DNA from: JADKIH01 sp031417555
GTDB taxonomy: Bacteria; Bacteroidota; Bacteroidia; AKYH767-A; 2013-40CM-41-45
Direction: 5' to 3'
Length of the DNA: 13,712 bases
NCBI GenBank assembly: GCA_031417555.1
Contig: JANOVV010000090.1
Location: 1 to 13,712, forward strand
The notes under the pieces were generated by a model. It saw only the letters and a list, made by a program, of their open reading frames with translations. It made no database searches and was not told where the DNA came from. Both the position numbers and the translations under genes were made by a program. Shown here piece by piece: positions 6,356 to 13,712 of the stretch. Each line of letters begins with the position of its first letter. The first letter of the stretch is position 1.

Positions 6356-9085
6356 TTACTTCATCCCCTTTAGTTGCTCTTCAATCGCTTTAATTTTTGC
6401 TTCTGAATCTGCTTGTTTCTTTTTTTCGTTTTCTAAAACTTCCGGTTTTGCATTGGCAATAAAACGATCATTGGCAAGTTTAGATTGAACAGAATTTAAA
6501 AAGCCTTTATTATATTCAAGTTCTTTGATCAACCTCTCTTTTTCAGCATTTACGTCTATCGTTTCTAAAATTGGAAGATAAAATTCAAATTGGTTTACAA
6601 GGAAAGACAAGGCATTTTCGGGTTTTTTATCTATGGATTTAAATTGTTTGAGGTTTCCCATTCTTATGATTATATTTTTAAAACTTTCATCGAATGTTTT
6701 TTCAGTTCGGATAAATAATTCTAGTGATTCTTTAGGAGAAATATTTTTCTGTTTACGGATATTTCTCATTTGTTGAATTATTTCTGACGCTATTGTAAAT
6801 CCTGAAAGTAATTTGGGATCATAAGCGGAAATCGATGGCCATTTTTCAATTATCAGGCAATCTTTTGATTTTCTGTCTTTCAATAAATGCCATAGTTCTT
6901 CAGAGATAAAAGGCATCCATGGATGAATTATTTTTAAAAGATCTTCAAAAAAAGAAATGGTGATATCAAGAGTTGTTTTACTGATAGGATTTGGATTGCC
7001 GTCAATAAATTCTGGCTTGATCATTTCAAGGTACCATGCACAGAAATCGTCCCAGATTAACTTATAGGACGCCATCAATGCATCACTCATTCTGTATTTA
7101 GAATAATGATCATTTATGATTTCTAATTGTTCATTGAAGCGTGAACGGAACCATTCTATTGAGATACGATCGCTTTCGCTTTGATGTTCATCGTGAACAG
7201 TCCAACCTTTGATCAGACGAAAAGCATTCCATATTTTATTCGCAAAATTTCTGCCTTGTTCGCAAAGTGTTTCATCAAATGGCAAATCATTACCGGCCGG
7301 TGAAGCAAATAACATTCCTACACGAACACCATCAGCGCTATATTTTTTAATAAGGTCAATTGGATCAGGAGAATTTCCGAGTGACTTCGACATTTTTCTT
7401 CCTTGTTTATCCCGCACAATTCCCGTTAGGTAGACATTTGTGAAAGGTTTTTCTCCCATGTATTCATAACCCGCAATTATCATTCTGGCAACCCAGAAAA
7501 ATAAAATTTCAGGAGCAGTAATAAGATCATTTGTCGGGTAGTAATATTTAATGTCCTTGTTATCGGGATTTTTAAATCCATCAAATACGCTTATTGGCCA
7601 AAGCCATGAACTGAACCATGTATCAAGAACGTCTTCGTCTTGTTTTAAATCTTTTTCGGAAAAATCAAAGTCAGGATAATTTTTTTTGAATTGAATAATA
7701 GCTTCTGAAGAAGTTTTCGCTACCACAAACCTGCCTTTAGGGTCATACCAGGCAGGTATTTGCTGTCCCCACCAAAGTTGACGTGAAATACACCAGTCGT
7801 GCACATTTTCCATCCAGTGACGATAGGTATTGATGAACTTATCAGGTATGAGTTTTATATTCCCGTTAAGAATATTTTCCAATGCAGGTTTGCTGATGGT
7901 GTCCATTTTCAAAAACCATTGCATCGAAAGTTTGGGTTCGATAACGGCATCTGTTCGTTCCGAATACCCAACTTTATTTTTGTAATCTTCAATCTTAACA
8001 ATATTTCCTGAGGCTTCGAGGTCTTTTACTATTTTTTTGCGAACTATAAAGCGGTCTTCACCCACGTAGAAACGAGCAGCCTGACTCATAGAGCCATCAT
8101 CACTAATTGTATCGATTACTTCAAGTCCGTGTTTTACGCTAAGATTATAATCGTTAATATCGTGTGCAGGAGTAACTTTTAGAGCGCCCGTACCAAATTC
8201 CATTTCAATATATTCATCAAATATTATGAGCACAGGACGATTTACCATAGGGATTACAGCAAATTTACCTTTCAGTTTTTTATATCTTTCATCTTCCGGA
8301 TGAACGCAAACACCGGTATCACCTAAAATTGTTTCAGGTCTTACAGTGGCAATTGAAATGAAATCAGTTCCCTTATAATTTTTTCCGTTTACTTCTGTCG
8401 ACCAACCATTTTCATTAAGAGTCCAGTCGGAATGATTTTCCTTGAGTATAGATGCCAACGATGCATCGATAATAGGGTAGCGAACATAAATCAATCGTGA
8501 GTTAACTTCTTTATGTATTACTTCTTCATCACTTAAAGCAGTTTTACCAACCGGATCCCAATTCACCATTCTTACACCGCGATAGATAAAACCTTTCTTA
8601 TGTAGATCGATGAAAACTGAAATTACGGCATCGCTAAGATCTTCTTCCATGGTAAAACGTGTCCGTTCCCAGTCGCAGGATGCCCCCAGTTTTTTTAATT
8701 GTTCCAGAATAATTCCGCCATATTTTTCTTTCCATTCCCACGCATATTTTAAAAAGTCTTCACGAGAGATATCTTTTTTATTTATTCCTTTTTCTTTGAG
8801 CATGGCAACCACCTTGGCTTCTGTTGCAATAGAAGCATGATCGGTTCCGGGGACCCAGCAGGCATTTTTTCCCAACATTCTGGCGCGACGAATGAGTACA
8901 TCCTGAATGGTATTATTAAGCATATGTCCCATGTGCAATACACCGGTAACATTCGGCGGAGGAATAACAATTGTGTAAGGCTCCCTTTCATCAGGAAGAC
9001 TTCTGAAAAATCCTTCTTTTATCCAGTAAGAATACCATTTATCCTCTGTTTGTGAAGGGTCGTACGTTTTTGGGATTTCTGCCAT
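6356..9085 (-). CDS. valS: Valyl-tRNA synthetase
   Basis: Class I aminoacyl-tRNA synthetase that charges tRNA-Val with valine in the cytosol. The protein is 909 residues, a normal ValS length. The adenylate-site HIGH box appears as HMGH at 51-54 after PPPNVTGVL; GTDHASIATE follows, then the CP1 editing region. KMSKS is at 564-568 (RKMSKSLGNSPDP), followed by the anticodon-binding helical domain. A charged coiled coil at the C-terminus (from about EKERLIKELEYNKG to the end) is typical of ValS. The frame is open up to a TTG at 9190, but the added 35 residues are Cys/Phe-rich and unlike ValS N-termini, while ATG 9085 gives the standard MAEIPKTYDPSQTEDKWYSYW opening. It lies 110 bp downstream of rsmF on the same strand and may share its transcript; a 7-bp repeat array lies in that gap. 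Confidence 0.97.
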   Translation of the reverse strand: MAEIPKTYDPSQTEDKWYSYWIKEGFFRSLPDEREPYTIVIPPPNVTGVLHMGHMLNNTIQDVLIRRARMLGKNACWVPGTDHASIATEAKVVAMLKEKGINKKDISREDFLKYAWEWKEKYGGIILEQLKKLGASCDWERTRFTMEEDLSDAVISVFIDLHKKGFIYRGVRMVNWDPVGKTALSDEEVIHKEVNSRLIYVRYPIIDASLASILKENHSDWTLNENGWSTEVNGKNYKGTDFISIATVRPETILGDTGVCVHPEDERYKKLKGKFAVIPMVNRPVLIIFDEYIEMEFGTGALKVTPAHDINDYNLSVKHGLEVIDTISDDGSMSQAARFYVGEDRFIVRKKIVKDLEASGNIVKIEDYKNKVGYSERTDAVIEPKLSMQWFLKMDTISKPALENILNGNIKLIPDKFINTYRHWMENVHDWCISRQLWWGQQIPAWYDPKGRFVVAKTSSEAIIQFKKNYPDFDFSEKDLKQDEDVLDTWFSSWLWPISVFDGFKNPDNKDIKYYYPTNDLITAPEILFFWVARMIIAGYEYMGEKPFTNVYLTGIVRDKQGRKMSKSLGNSPDPIDLIKKYSADGVRVGMLFASPAGNDLPFDETLCEQGRNFANKIWNAFRLIKGWTVHDEHQSESDRISIEWFRSRFNEQLEIINDHYSKYRMSDALMASYKLIWDDFCAWYLEMIKPEFIDGNPNPISKTTLDITISFFEDLLKIIHPWMPFISEELWHLLKDRKSKDCLIIEKWPSISAYDPKLLSGFTIASEIIQQMRNIRKQKNISPKESLELFIRTEKTFDESFKNIIIRMGNLKQFKSIDKKPENALSFLVNQFEFYLPILETIDVNAEKERLIKELEYNKGFLNSVQSKLANDRFIANAKPEVLENEKKKQADSEAKIKAIEEQLKGMK

Positions 9086-9108
9086 AGGATGCGAAAATAA
9101 TAAAAATT

Positions 9109-9137
9109 GTATCAAGTATCGGGTATGAGTTATCGGG
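9109..9137. repeat. Short degenerate 7-bp tandem repeat upstream of valS
   Basis: Four consecutive heptamers can be read on the plus strand: GTATCAA, GTATCGG, GTATGAG, TTATCGG. The unit is the reverse complement of the ATGATAC heptamers found at the symporter start, so the two arrays belong to one repeat family. It lies 24 bp upstream of the valS start codon, within its likely leader. Confidence 0.6.
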
Positions 9138-9195
9138 ACAAAAACGAATCTTAATGGACATCTTAATTTGAAACAGGAACAACAATTCAAAACGT

Positions 9196-10536
9196 CTAAT
9201 CCTGTATCGGATGTTGTTTTTTAATACGCCATTCTTTGGGGTAATAGTTGTTGATTCGGGTGCCGATGTTTTTTATCCAGCCTAATTGGAATGACTTATA
9301 ATTGACAAGTGACCAGCCTTTTGGAATTTCTAATTGTAAATTTCCGCCTTTTAGATATTCGATGGCTTCCATTTCAGTTAATTCTTTTGAAGGTTGATCT
9401 TCTTTCAATTGCAATGATAATGCAATTGCAGACGAAGGAATAAAATCATCGCCTTTAAAATCTCCCAAATAAATTCCGGCAAGCCTGACATAAAGATTTC
9501 TGTTTAGAGTATTTAATGAATTCAAGTGTGCATTTGGAATAGCAAACAATCTGTCATCTTTTAAAAGTGCAGAAAATAATTCTTCATTCTTTAAATATCG
9601 AACAAGGTGTTTTTTAAATGGTGTATCGATTTTATCGCTTACTTTTTTAACAGGAATTTGGTCACCATCTTTTTTTTGTAATAAGGATATATAAAATCCT
9701 TCTCCACGAATTCGGTGTGGGAAAAATACCAGACCATTTTTTGTTTTTAAAATACCTGGAAAATTGGATTCGATTGTTTGAATTTTCATATCAAATTTTT
9801 CGAAAAGTGATTGAACAGGTGAATCATTTTCATCCTCTTCGAATGTGCAAGTGCTATAAATTAAAAAACCTCCTGGACATAATGATGCATAAGCATGTTT
9901 TAATATTTCATGCTGACGAACAGAGCAGCGCTGAATATTTTCTTCACTCCATTCATTTTTCGCATTTTCATCTTTTCTAAAAAGGCCTTCACCGCTGCAT
10001 GGGGCATCAACAATAATTATATCAAAAAAACCAATGAGTCTGCTGAAATCGGCAGGATCATTTTGAGTAACGATTACATTTTCTTTTCCCCATTTCATAA
10101 TATTCTGACGTAAAATATTATTTCTGGAGGATATGATTTCATTACAAACGAGTAAGTCTGTATTTTCAATCATAGATAAGATATGTGTACTTTTTCCACC
10201 GGGCGCAGCACATAAATCCAGAATTCGAATAGGCCTTTTCAAATTTTTCTTTGCTTGTTTAAAGGCTTGTTCCAAAAATTGTGAACTTGCGTCCTGAACA
10301 TAGTAACAACCGGCATGGAAAAGAGGATCAAAAGTGAAAGAAGGTCTTTCTTTTAGATACCTTCCTTCTTTAGACCACGGAATTATTTTCTCGGTTGCAT
10401 AAGTACCTTCTCTTTTAAATGGATTAATGCGAATACTTACTGATGGATTTTGTGATAAACTTTCTATAAAAGCATCATATTCATTTCCCGCAAATTTTTG
10501 TGCGTGTAAAAGAAAGTTTTTGGGTAGCTGGGACAT
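9196..10536 (-). CDS. rsmF: RsmF-like 16S rRNA cytosine-C5 methyltransferase (NOL1/NOP2/Sun family)
   Basis: SAM-dependent RNA m5C methyltransferase. The 446-residue protein has an N-terminal RNA-binding region (about 1-85, with SVSIRINPFK), then the SAM motif ILDLCAAPGGKS at 105-116. Two cysteine motifs follow: DAPCSGEGLFRKD with C180 and YSTCTF with C230, the pair used in catalysis and product release in this family. The C-terminal ~130 residues form a PUA-like region ending KNIGTRINNYYPKEW, which matches the architecture of E. coli RsmF rather than the shorter RsmB catalytic domain. The target base is therefore probably in 16S rRNA, but this is inferred from layout. ATG 10536 gives a normal start; no Shine-Dalgarno is seen. 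It is upstream of valS on the same strand and divergent from the symporter. Confidence 0.88.
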   Translation of the reverse strand: MSQLPKNFLLHAQKFAGNEYDAFIESLSQNPSVSIRINPFKREGTYATEKIIPWSKEGRYLKERPSFTFDPLFHAGCYYVQDASSQFLEQAFKQAKKNLKRPIRILDLCAAPGGKSTHILSMIENTDLLVCNEIISSRNNILRQNIMKWGKENVIVTQNDPADFSRLIGFFDIIIVDAPCSGEGLFRKDENAKNEWSEENIQRCSVRQHEILKHAYASLCPGGFLIYSTCTFEEDENDSPVQSLFEKFDMKIQTIESNFPGILKTKNGLVFFPHRIRGEGFYISLLQKKDGDQIPVKKVSDKIDTPFKKHLVRYLKNEELFSALLKDDRLFAIPNAHLNSLNTLNRNLYVRLAGIYLGDFKGDDFIPSSAIALSLQLKEDQPSKELTEMEAIEYLKGGNLQLEIPKGWSLVNYKSFQLGWIKNIGTRINNYYPKEWRIKKQHPIQD

Positions 10537-10542
10537 AAAGGA

Positions 10543-10571
10543 GAGTCAAGAATCAGGAGTCAAGAATCAAG
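10543..10571. repeat. Heptamer array, AGTCAAG/AATCAAG type
   Basis: From 10544 the sequence reads AGTCAAG, AATCAGG, AGTCAAG, AATCAAG. The 13-mer GAGTCAAGAATCA recurs exactly with a 14-bp period (10543 and 10557). The array begins 7 bp upstream of the rsmF start codon. Confidence 0.75.
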
Positions 10572-10660
10572 AACGGTTATTTAATTGGAATTATGAATAG
10601 CGAAAAACGAATAGCGAATATCAAGAGCCAAGAACGGTTATTTAATTAGAATTATGAATT
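10570..10660. repeat. Direct repeat pair, offset 61 bp
   Basis: AGAACGGTTATTTAATT at 10570-10586 recurs at 10631-10647. The similarity continues through GAATTATGAAT with one substitution (G to A). The copies suggest duplication of a longer block including the heptamers around it. Confidence 0.75.
10590..10624. repeat. Heptamer array, ATAGCGA type (first block)
   Basis: Five consecutive heptamers: ATTATGA, ATAGCGA, AAAACGA, ATAGCGA, ATATCAA. All end in a purine-rich GA or AA, and the core varies. Confidence 0.7.
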
Positions 10661-10720
10661 ATGAATAGCGAATATTGATTAACGATTAACGAATTACAAT
10701 TAACGAATAACGAATAACGA
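10651..10720. repeat. Heptamer array, ATAACGA type (ten units)
   Basis: Ten uninterrupted 7-bp units: ATTATGA twice, ATAGCGA, ATATTGA, TTAACGA twice, ATTACAA, TTAACGA, ATAACGA twice. The period is strictly 7 bp for 70 bp although the units differ, so length is conserved more strictly than sequence. Confidence 0.8.
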
Positions 10721-10842
10721 TTGGCCACTCGTAAGCGAATCAAGGTACTAAGAATAAGATACATAGAATATATTTTTTGGAAATCTAAATAAAATCCTGA
10801 TACTTGGTACTTTATTCTTATCATGTTTCTTGATCCAAGATT

Positions 10843-10884
10843 CATGATACATGATACATGATACTTGATACATGATACTAGATA
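10843..10884. repeat. Heptamer array CATGATA overlapping the symporter start
   Basis: Six consecutive units, CATGATA three times, then CTTGATA, CATGATA and CTAGATA. The fifth unit contains the symporter start codon (10872) and the sixth encodes its next codons. Three upstream ATGs in the array each open a five-codon reading frame ending in TGA. Confidence 0.8.
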
Positions 10885-12107
10885 AAAAGACACCGGGTCT
10901 CTCTTTAACAACCCAAATTATCATCGGATTAATTGCCGGAATAGTTCTTGGTGCCTGGTATAGAGGCATGTGGCCTGAGCCGGAACAGATTAAACCGTTT
11001 GCTTCAAACATGCAAATTATCAGCGATATTTTTCTGAGGCTTATAAAGATGATAATTGCTCCGCTGGTTTTTTCTTTGCTGCTTACCGGAATTGCAAAAG
11101 CGGGCGATTTTAAAACCGTTGGACGTATTGGAATTAAAACACTTATTTATTTCACTGCTGCAACTATCGTTGCTTTATTTCTTGGACTTGTTATCGTAAA
11201 CATTTTCGAACCCGGAAAAGTTTTACAAATGCAAAGTATGGCCGCCGTGCCGGTCGAAGCAAAAGCATTTAACGGCAGTGAATTTATAAAACATATTTTT
11301 CCTGAAAGTATAGTCGATGCTATGGCACGCAATCAGATTCTTCCTATAATTATTTTTGTTCTTTTTTTCGGTGTAGCTGTTTCAGCATTGGAAGAAAAAG
11401 GAAAACTAATTGTTGAGTTTTTTGATATTGTCGCACATGCCATGCTTAAAGTCACATCTTATGTCATGAAGCTTGCTCCTTTGGCTGTCTTTGCTGCTAT
11501 GTCTTCGGTAATTGCATTGAAAGGGTTAGGTGTATTAAGTGGTTATATGAAAATAATTTTGTGCTTTTTCGGTGGATTGTTGTTTTTTATTTTCGTTGTA
11601 TTGTTTCTAATCTGTGTGATCTTTAAAATAAATTTCAGAAAACTTTTTGATCATGTGAAAGAACCCATGTTGCTTGCCTTTAGCACAGCAAGTAGCGAAG
11701 CCGCAATGCCGAAAACTATTCTTGGGCTTGAGCGTTTTGGTTGTCCGCCGAAGATAGTGAGTTTTGTTCTTCCGCTTGGGTATTCTTTCAATCTGGATGG
11801 GTCGATTATGTATATGACTTTTGCAACAGTTTCAATAGCTCAGGCATATGGAATGGAATTAAGTACCGGACAACAAATCACAATGATGTTGATACTTTTA
11901 GTAACCAGTAAAGGTATGGCCGGAGTCCCTAGGGCTTCACTTGTAGTAATTGCAGGAATGCTTCAGACTTTTTCTATTCCTCAGGAAGGAATAACTTTAT
12001 TGCTTGCTATTGACTGGCTGCTTGACATGGGTCGGTCAGCAACCAATGTAATGGGGAATGCAGTTGCGACGGCGGTGGTAAGTAAATGGGAAAAATCGAT
12101 TGATTAG
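10872..12107 (+). CDS. Dicarboxylate/amino acid:cation symporter (SLC1/DAACS family)
   Basis: Inner-membrane secondary transporter of the GltP/GltPh/DctA family, taking up acidic amino acids or C4-dicarboxylates with Na+ or H+. The 411-residue length fits. Hydrophobic segments begin at about residue 13. Family landmarks are FLRLIKMIIAPLVFS (54-68), the HP1 serine motif STASSEAAMP (271-280), NLDGS in TM7 (307-311), the HP2 segment SKGMAGVPRAS (346-356) and TM8 DWLLDMGRSATNVMGN (381-396). By alignment to GltPh from memory, D385, R388 and N392 match substrate-site residues D394, R397 and N401, which favours an acidic amino acid such as glutamate or aspartate. N396 stands where GltPh has an Asp sodium ligand, a change also common in bacterial relatives. 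The ATG lies inside a heptamer repeat; no better start exists before TM1. Confidence 0.92.
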   Translation: MILDKKTPGLSLTTQIIIGLIAGIVLGAWYRGMWPEPEQIKPFASNMQIISDIFLRLIKMIIAPLVFSLLLTGIAKAGDFKTVGRIGIKTLIYFTAATIVALFLGLVIVNIFEPGKVLQMQSMAAVPVEAKAFNGSEFIKHIFPESIVDAMARNQILPIIIFVLFFGVAVSALEEKGKLIVEFFDIVAHAMLKVTSYVMKLAPLAVFAAMSSVIALKGLGVLSGYMKIILCFFGGLLFFIFVVLFLICVIFKINFRKLFDHVKEPMLLAFSTASSEAAMPKTILGLERFGCPPKIVSFVLPLGYSFNLDGSIMYMTFATVSIAQAYGMELSTGQQITMMLILLVTSKGMAGVPRASLVVIAGMLQTFSIPQEGITLLLAIDWLLDMGRSATNVMGNAVATAVVSKWEKSID

Positions 12108-12152
12108 AATGCCGTCAGTTTTTAAACAGCAACAAACAGATCATCAAAAAAA

Positions 12153-12884
12153 CTAATTTTTATTTTGTTTCATTAAAGCATAAACTTCAAACTTCTGTTT
12201 TATAAAAATACAGAAATCATATTGAGTGGCTGATTTCATATAATTTTCCGGGACGTTACAGAAGTTAATAAAATCGTCGAATTCGAAATTATCGAGATTG
12301 ATGATGTCATGCGAAACATAATTTGCCAAAAGCTGACGAAGTAATTCTTTTCTTTTATCAGCATTGATTCTTTCGGCATTGTGTCTTTTAAGGCGTTCGA
12401 GTTTGCTGAATTCCTGGTATAGAAATGTGATCGGGCTTTGGAAGGCATCAACACCGCTTAATTGGAAATCTTTTTTATTATAACCTAGCTTTTGAATGTC
12501 GGTATAAATTGATTGAAGATCTCTGGGAGAAAAAATGTTGACATCCTTCAGAGTGACATTTAATTTTATAAGCGGGACATTGATATAATATTGTGGTTTA
12601 AATACAGAATCTGTAAAACAAATCCTTTGGAATTCGTAGCCTGTTGAAGCAATTACTATTGTATCTGTTTTGAATATAGATGCTTTGAAAGTCCCATCGG
12701 CTAATCCAAAAACGCCTTGAGAAGTTCGGACATTTATTATCATTAAATCGTCGAGTCTCTTCTTTGGATTTTTTGAATCAAAAGCATAACCGTTTATGTT
12801 AATATTTAAAGAATCAGGTTGTGCAAAGACTGAAGACTGAAAAAAAATACAATACAATCCTAAGACAACAATCGGCTTCAGCAT
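12153..12884 (-). CDS. Secreted carboxypeptidase-regulatory-like domain protein
   Basis: The 243-residue protein has a clear signal peptide (hydrophobic 4-20, likely cleavage VFA-Q at 21/22). Residues about 27-115 look like a Bacteroidota CarboxypepD_reg-like beta-sandwich, with ININGYAFDSKNPKKRLDDLMIINV, GLADGTFKASI, TDTIVIASTGYE and LKDVNIFSPR. The C-terminal half is helical and charged (FSKLERLKRHNAERINADKRKELL) with no motif I recognise. It is not a TonB receptor: no plug or barrel follows. It is probably periplasmic or outer-membrane associated; function unknown. It is convergent with the symporter gene, with 45 bp between stop codons. Confidence 0.75.
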   Translation of the reverse strand: MLKPIVVLGLYCIFFQSSVFAQPDSLNININGYAFDSKNPKKRLDDLMIINVRTSQGVFGLADGTFKASIFKTDTIVIASTGYEFQRICFTDSVFKPQYYINVPLIKLNVTLKDVNIFSPRDLQSIYTDIQKLGYNKKDFQLSGVDAFQSPITFLYQEFSKLERLKRHNAERINADKRKELLRQLLANYVSHDIINLDNFEFDDFINFCNVPENYMKSATQYDFCIFIKQKFEVYALMKQNKN

Positions 12885-12891
12885 AAGTTTT

Positions 12892-12899
12892 CAAATATA
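12892..12899 (-). promoter_or_regulatory. Possible -7 box (TATATTTG) for the secreted protein gene
   Basis: On the minus strand TATATTTG matches the Bacteroidota -7 consensus TAnnTTTG. It ends only 7 nt before the ATG, so it would give a nearly leaderless mRNA. No good -33 TTG is present (TTC lies about 21 nt upstream). A 12-bp palindrome GAATTTAAATTC (12901-12912) abuts it. Confidence 0.3.
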
Positions 12900-13170
12900 A
12901 GAATTTAAATTCCGTTGTTTGAACGATTTTGGAAGTGTAAAATTTTATAAATTTTTTTTCTAATCAATTTTTATTCACTTGAATTTTAAGATCGGTACAA
13001 ATAAATATTTTAAGAAATAGAAGTTTATTCTGAATTGAATAAAATGGTTAAGGAAAACATTTAAATAGGAGTCTAAAATATCCCTCATAACCGGCAGTGG
13101 AAAACCGCCTTTTTTCATTAGTCAATTATCCCCTTTTTAGCCTTAAAATTCATAAGAAAAGTGCCGGGTA

Positions 13171-13202
13171 TTTGTTAAGGCCGAGGGCTTTCACTATGTT
13201 TG
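13171..13202 (+). promoter_or_regulatory. Bacteroidota-type promoter of efp
   Basis: TTTG at 13171-13174, a 20-nt spacer, then TATGTTTG at 13195-13202 match the -33 TTTG / -7 TAnnTTTG consensus of the Bacteroidota primary sigma factor almost perfectly. Transcription should begin at about 13207-13209, giving a leader near 29 nt. Confidence 0.8.
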
Positions 13203-13236
13203 CATTTCTAAAGAAAACACATTAAAATATACAAAT

Positions 13237-13712
13237 ATGTCAGATATTGGTGATGTAAGGGTAGGGACTATTTTACGCTATAATGGCGAACTTTGCATGG
13301 TTACGGAATATATACACCGTACACCCGGAAATTTACGCGCATTTTATCAGGCAAAGATGAAAAACCTGAAAACCGGGAAAATTGTTGAAAATCGTTTTCG
13401 TGCCGGGGAAGCTGTCGAAATAGCCAGAGTTGAGTATAAAGAAATGCAATTTATCTACCCTGAAGGAGCTCATATCGTAGTAATGGACAATGATTCCTAT
13501 GAACAAATGCATATTCCAGCTGAAATGTTTGGTGATAATGCAAAGTTTTTAAAGGAAGGAATGACGGTTAAAATTGCTTTTGAAAATGACCAACCACTTC
13601 TTGCAGAAGCTCCTACTTTTGTTGAATTAGAGGTTACGTATACTGAACCGGGAGTCAAAGGTGATACTGCTACAAATACCTTGAAACAGGCTACGCTTGA
13701 AACCGGTGCTAT
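13237..13712 (+). CDS. efp: Elongation factor P, 5' part (cut by window edge)
   Basis: EF-P binds the ribosome between the P and E sites and relieves stalling at consecutive prolines. The first 158 codons are visible of a usual ~188. The protein starts MSDIGDVRVGTILRYNGELC, with domain II and III features FLKEGMTVKIAFENDQP, FVELEVTYTEPGVKGDTATNT and LKQATLETGA, the last being the family signature region. The tip loop reads HRTPGNLRAF. Relative to E. coli PGKGQAF, the modified lysine position holds Asn32, and Arg34 lies two residues on, so the lysylation used in E. coli cannot occur at this site. I recall the same loop in other Bacteroidota, so it is probably a lineage type rather than a defect. 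It follows a strong promoter and has an AT-rich, Shine-Dalgarno-free leader. Confidence 0.95.
   Translation, partial: MSDIGDVRVGTILRYNGELCMVTEYIHRTPGNLRAFYQAKMKNLKTGKIVENRFRAGEAVEIARVEYKEMQFIYPEGAHIVVMDNDSYEQMHIPAEMFGDNAKFLKEGMTVKIAFENDQPLLAEAPTFVELEVTYTEPGVKGDTATNTLKQATLETGA

Larger units (their letters stand above)
10537..10871. other. Divergent intergenic region made mostly of degenerate heptamer repeats
   Basis: This 335-bp gap must hold the promoters for rsmF (-) and the symporter (+), yet most of it is short tandem repeats. I found no canonical TAnnTTTG box on either strand; TACTTTAT near 10808 and TATTTTTTGG near 10771 are near misses. Non-repeat sequence is confined mainly to about 10721-10842, which includes an inverted pair TAAGAATAA (10749-10757) and TTATTCTTA (10812-10820). 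No gene is supported here. Confidence 0.7.
12885..13236. other. 352-bp intergenic region between divergent genes
   Basis: It separates the secreted-protein gene (-) from efp (+). It is very AT-rich up to about 13080, with only small hairpins (for example TTTATTC/GAATAAA at 13024-13043). A short GC patch near 13091-13116 (GTGGAAAACCGC then a T run) is a weak terminator-like structure. The efp promoter lies at its right end. No coding region or RNA gene is recognised. Confidence 0.6.

Noticed and set aside
9086..9190. N-terminal extension of ValS from a TTG start
   Set aside because: The extension covers the heptamer repeat and encodes residues unlike any ValS N-terminus; ATG 9085 gives the normal start.
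10771..10816. Symporter promoter at TATTTTTTGG or TACTTTAT
   Set aside because: Neither matches TAnnTTTG exactly and no well-spaced -33 TTG was found, so no promoter is called.
10543..10884. CRISPR array
   Set aside because: The repeats are 7 bp, degenerate and directly adjacent; there are no 20-40 bp repeats with unique spacers and no cas gene nearby.
10642..11011. Two minus-strand ORFs of 87-89 codons
   Set aside because: Their proteins are translations of the 7-bp repeats (YSLF, NSLI and similar patterns recurring) and part of the symporter antisense strand.
13091..13116. Intrinsic terminator in front of efp
   Set aside because: The stem is only 4 bp with a G-U pair; the T run alone is not enough to call it.

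Overview
The window looks like chromosomal DNA from an AT-rich member of the Bacteroidota, probably an environmental lineage. Four things point there: a large Ig-like, P-domain and dockerin-like surface protein of Bacteroidota style; start codons with no clear Shine-Dalgarno sequence; a near-perfect TTTG-N20-TAnnTTTG promoter in front of efp; and an EF-P whose tip loop reads PGNLRAF, a form I recall from part of this phylum. No rRNA, tRNA, CRISPR array or intact transposase was seen.

Layout. Bases 1-2093 (+) are the 3' part of a large secreted adhesin-like gene whose 5' end lies outside the window. Two strong hairpins follow it (2102-2140 and 2204-2241). Next on the plus strand come proC (proline synthesis, 2335-3135), a PPK2-family polyphosphate kinase (3301-4047) and a small VOC/glyoxalase-fold protein (4144-4533). 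A membrane-anchored HExxH protein of the putative aminopeptidase family (4562-5620, -) is convergent with them. Bases 5621-6355 hold no gene; their right half appears to be two nested, non-coding palindromic elements, one inserted in the other. On the minus strand, rsmF (10536-9196) is followed by valS (9085-6356). A plus-strand SLC1-type symporter (10872-12107) is divergent from rsmF, and a minus-strand secreted carboxypeptidase-regulatory-like protein (12153-12884) converges on it. efp starts at 13237 and runs off the right edge.

The genes are mostly housekeeping: translation (valS, rsmF, efp), proline synthesis, polyphosphate and nucleotide metabolism, and acidic solute uptake. No new multi-gene system is visible. 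The most unusual material is between genes. (1) At 6041-6336 an imperfect inverted-repeat element is interrupted by a 130-bp element with perfect 17-bp terminal inverted repeats and a 10-bp target duplication. (2) The 335-bp rsmF/symporter intergenic region is built largely of degenerate 7-bp tandem repeats in several sequence families. One array runs into the symporter gene, supplies its start codon and creates three five-codon upstream ORFs. A related heptamer array lies just upstream of valS.
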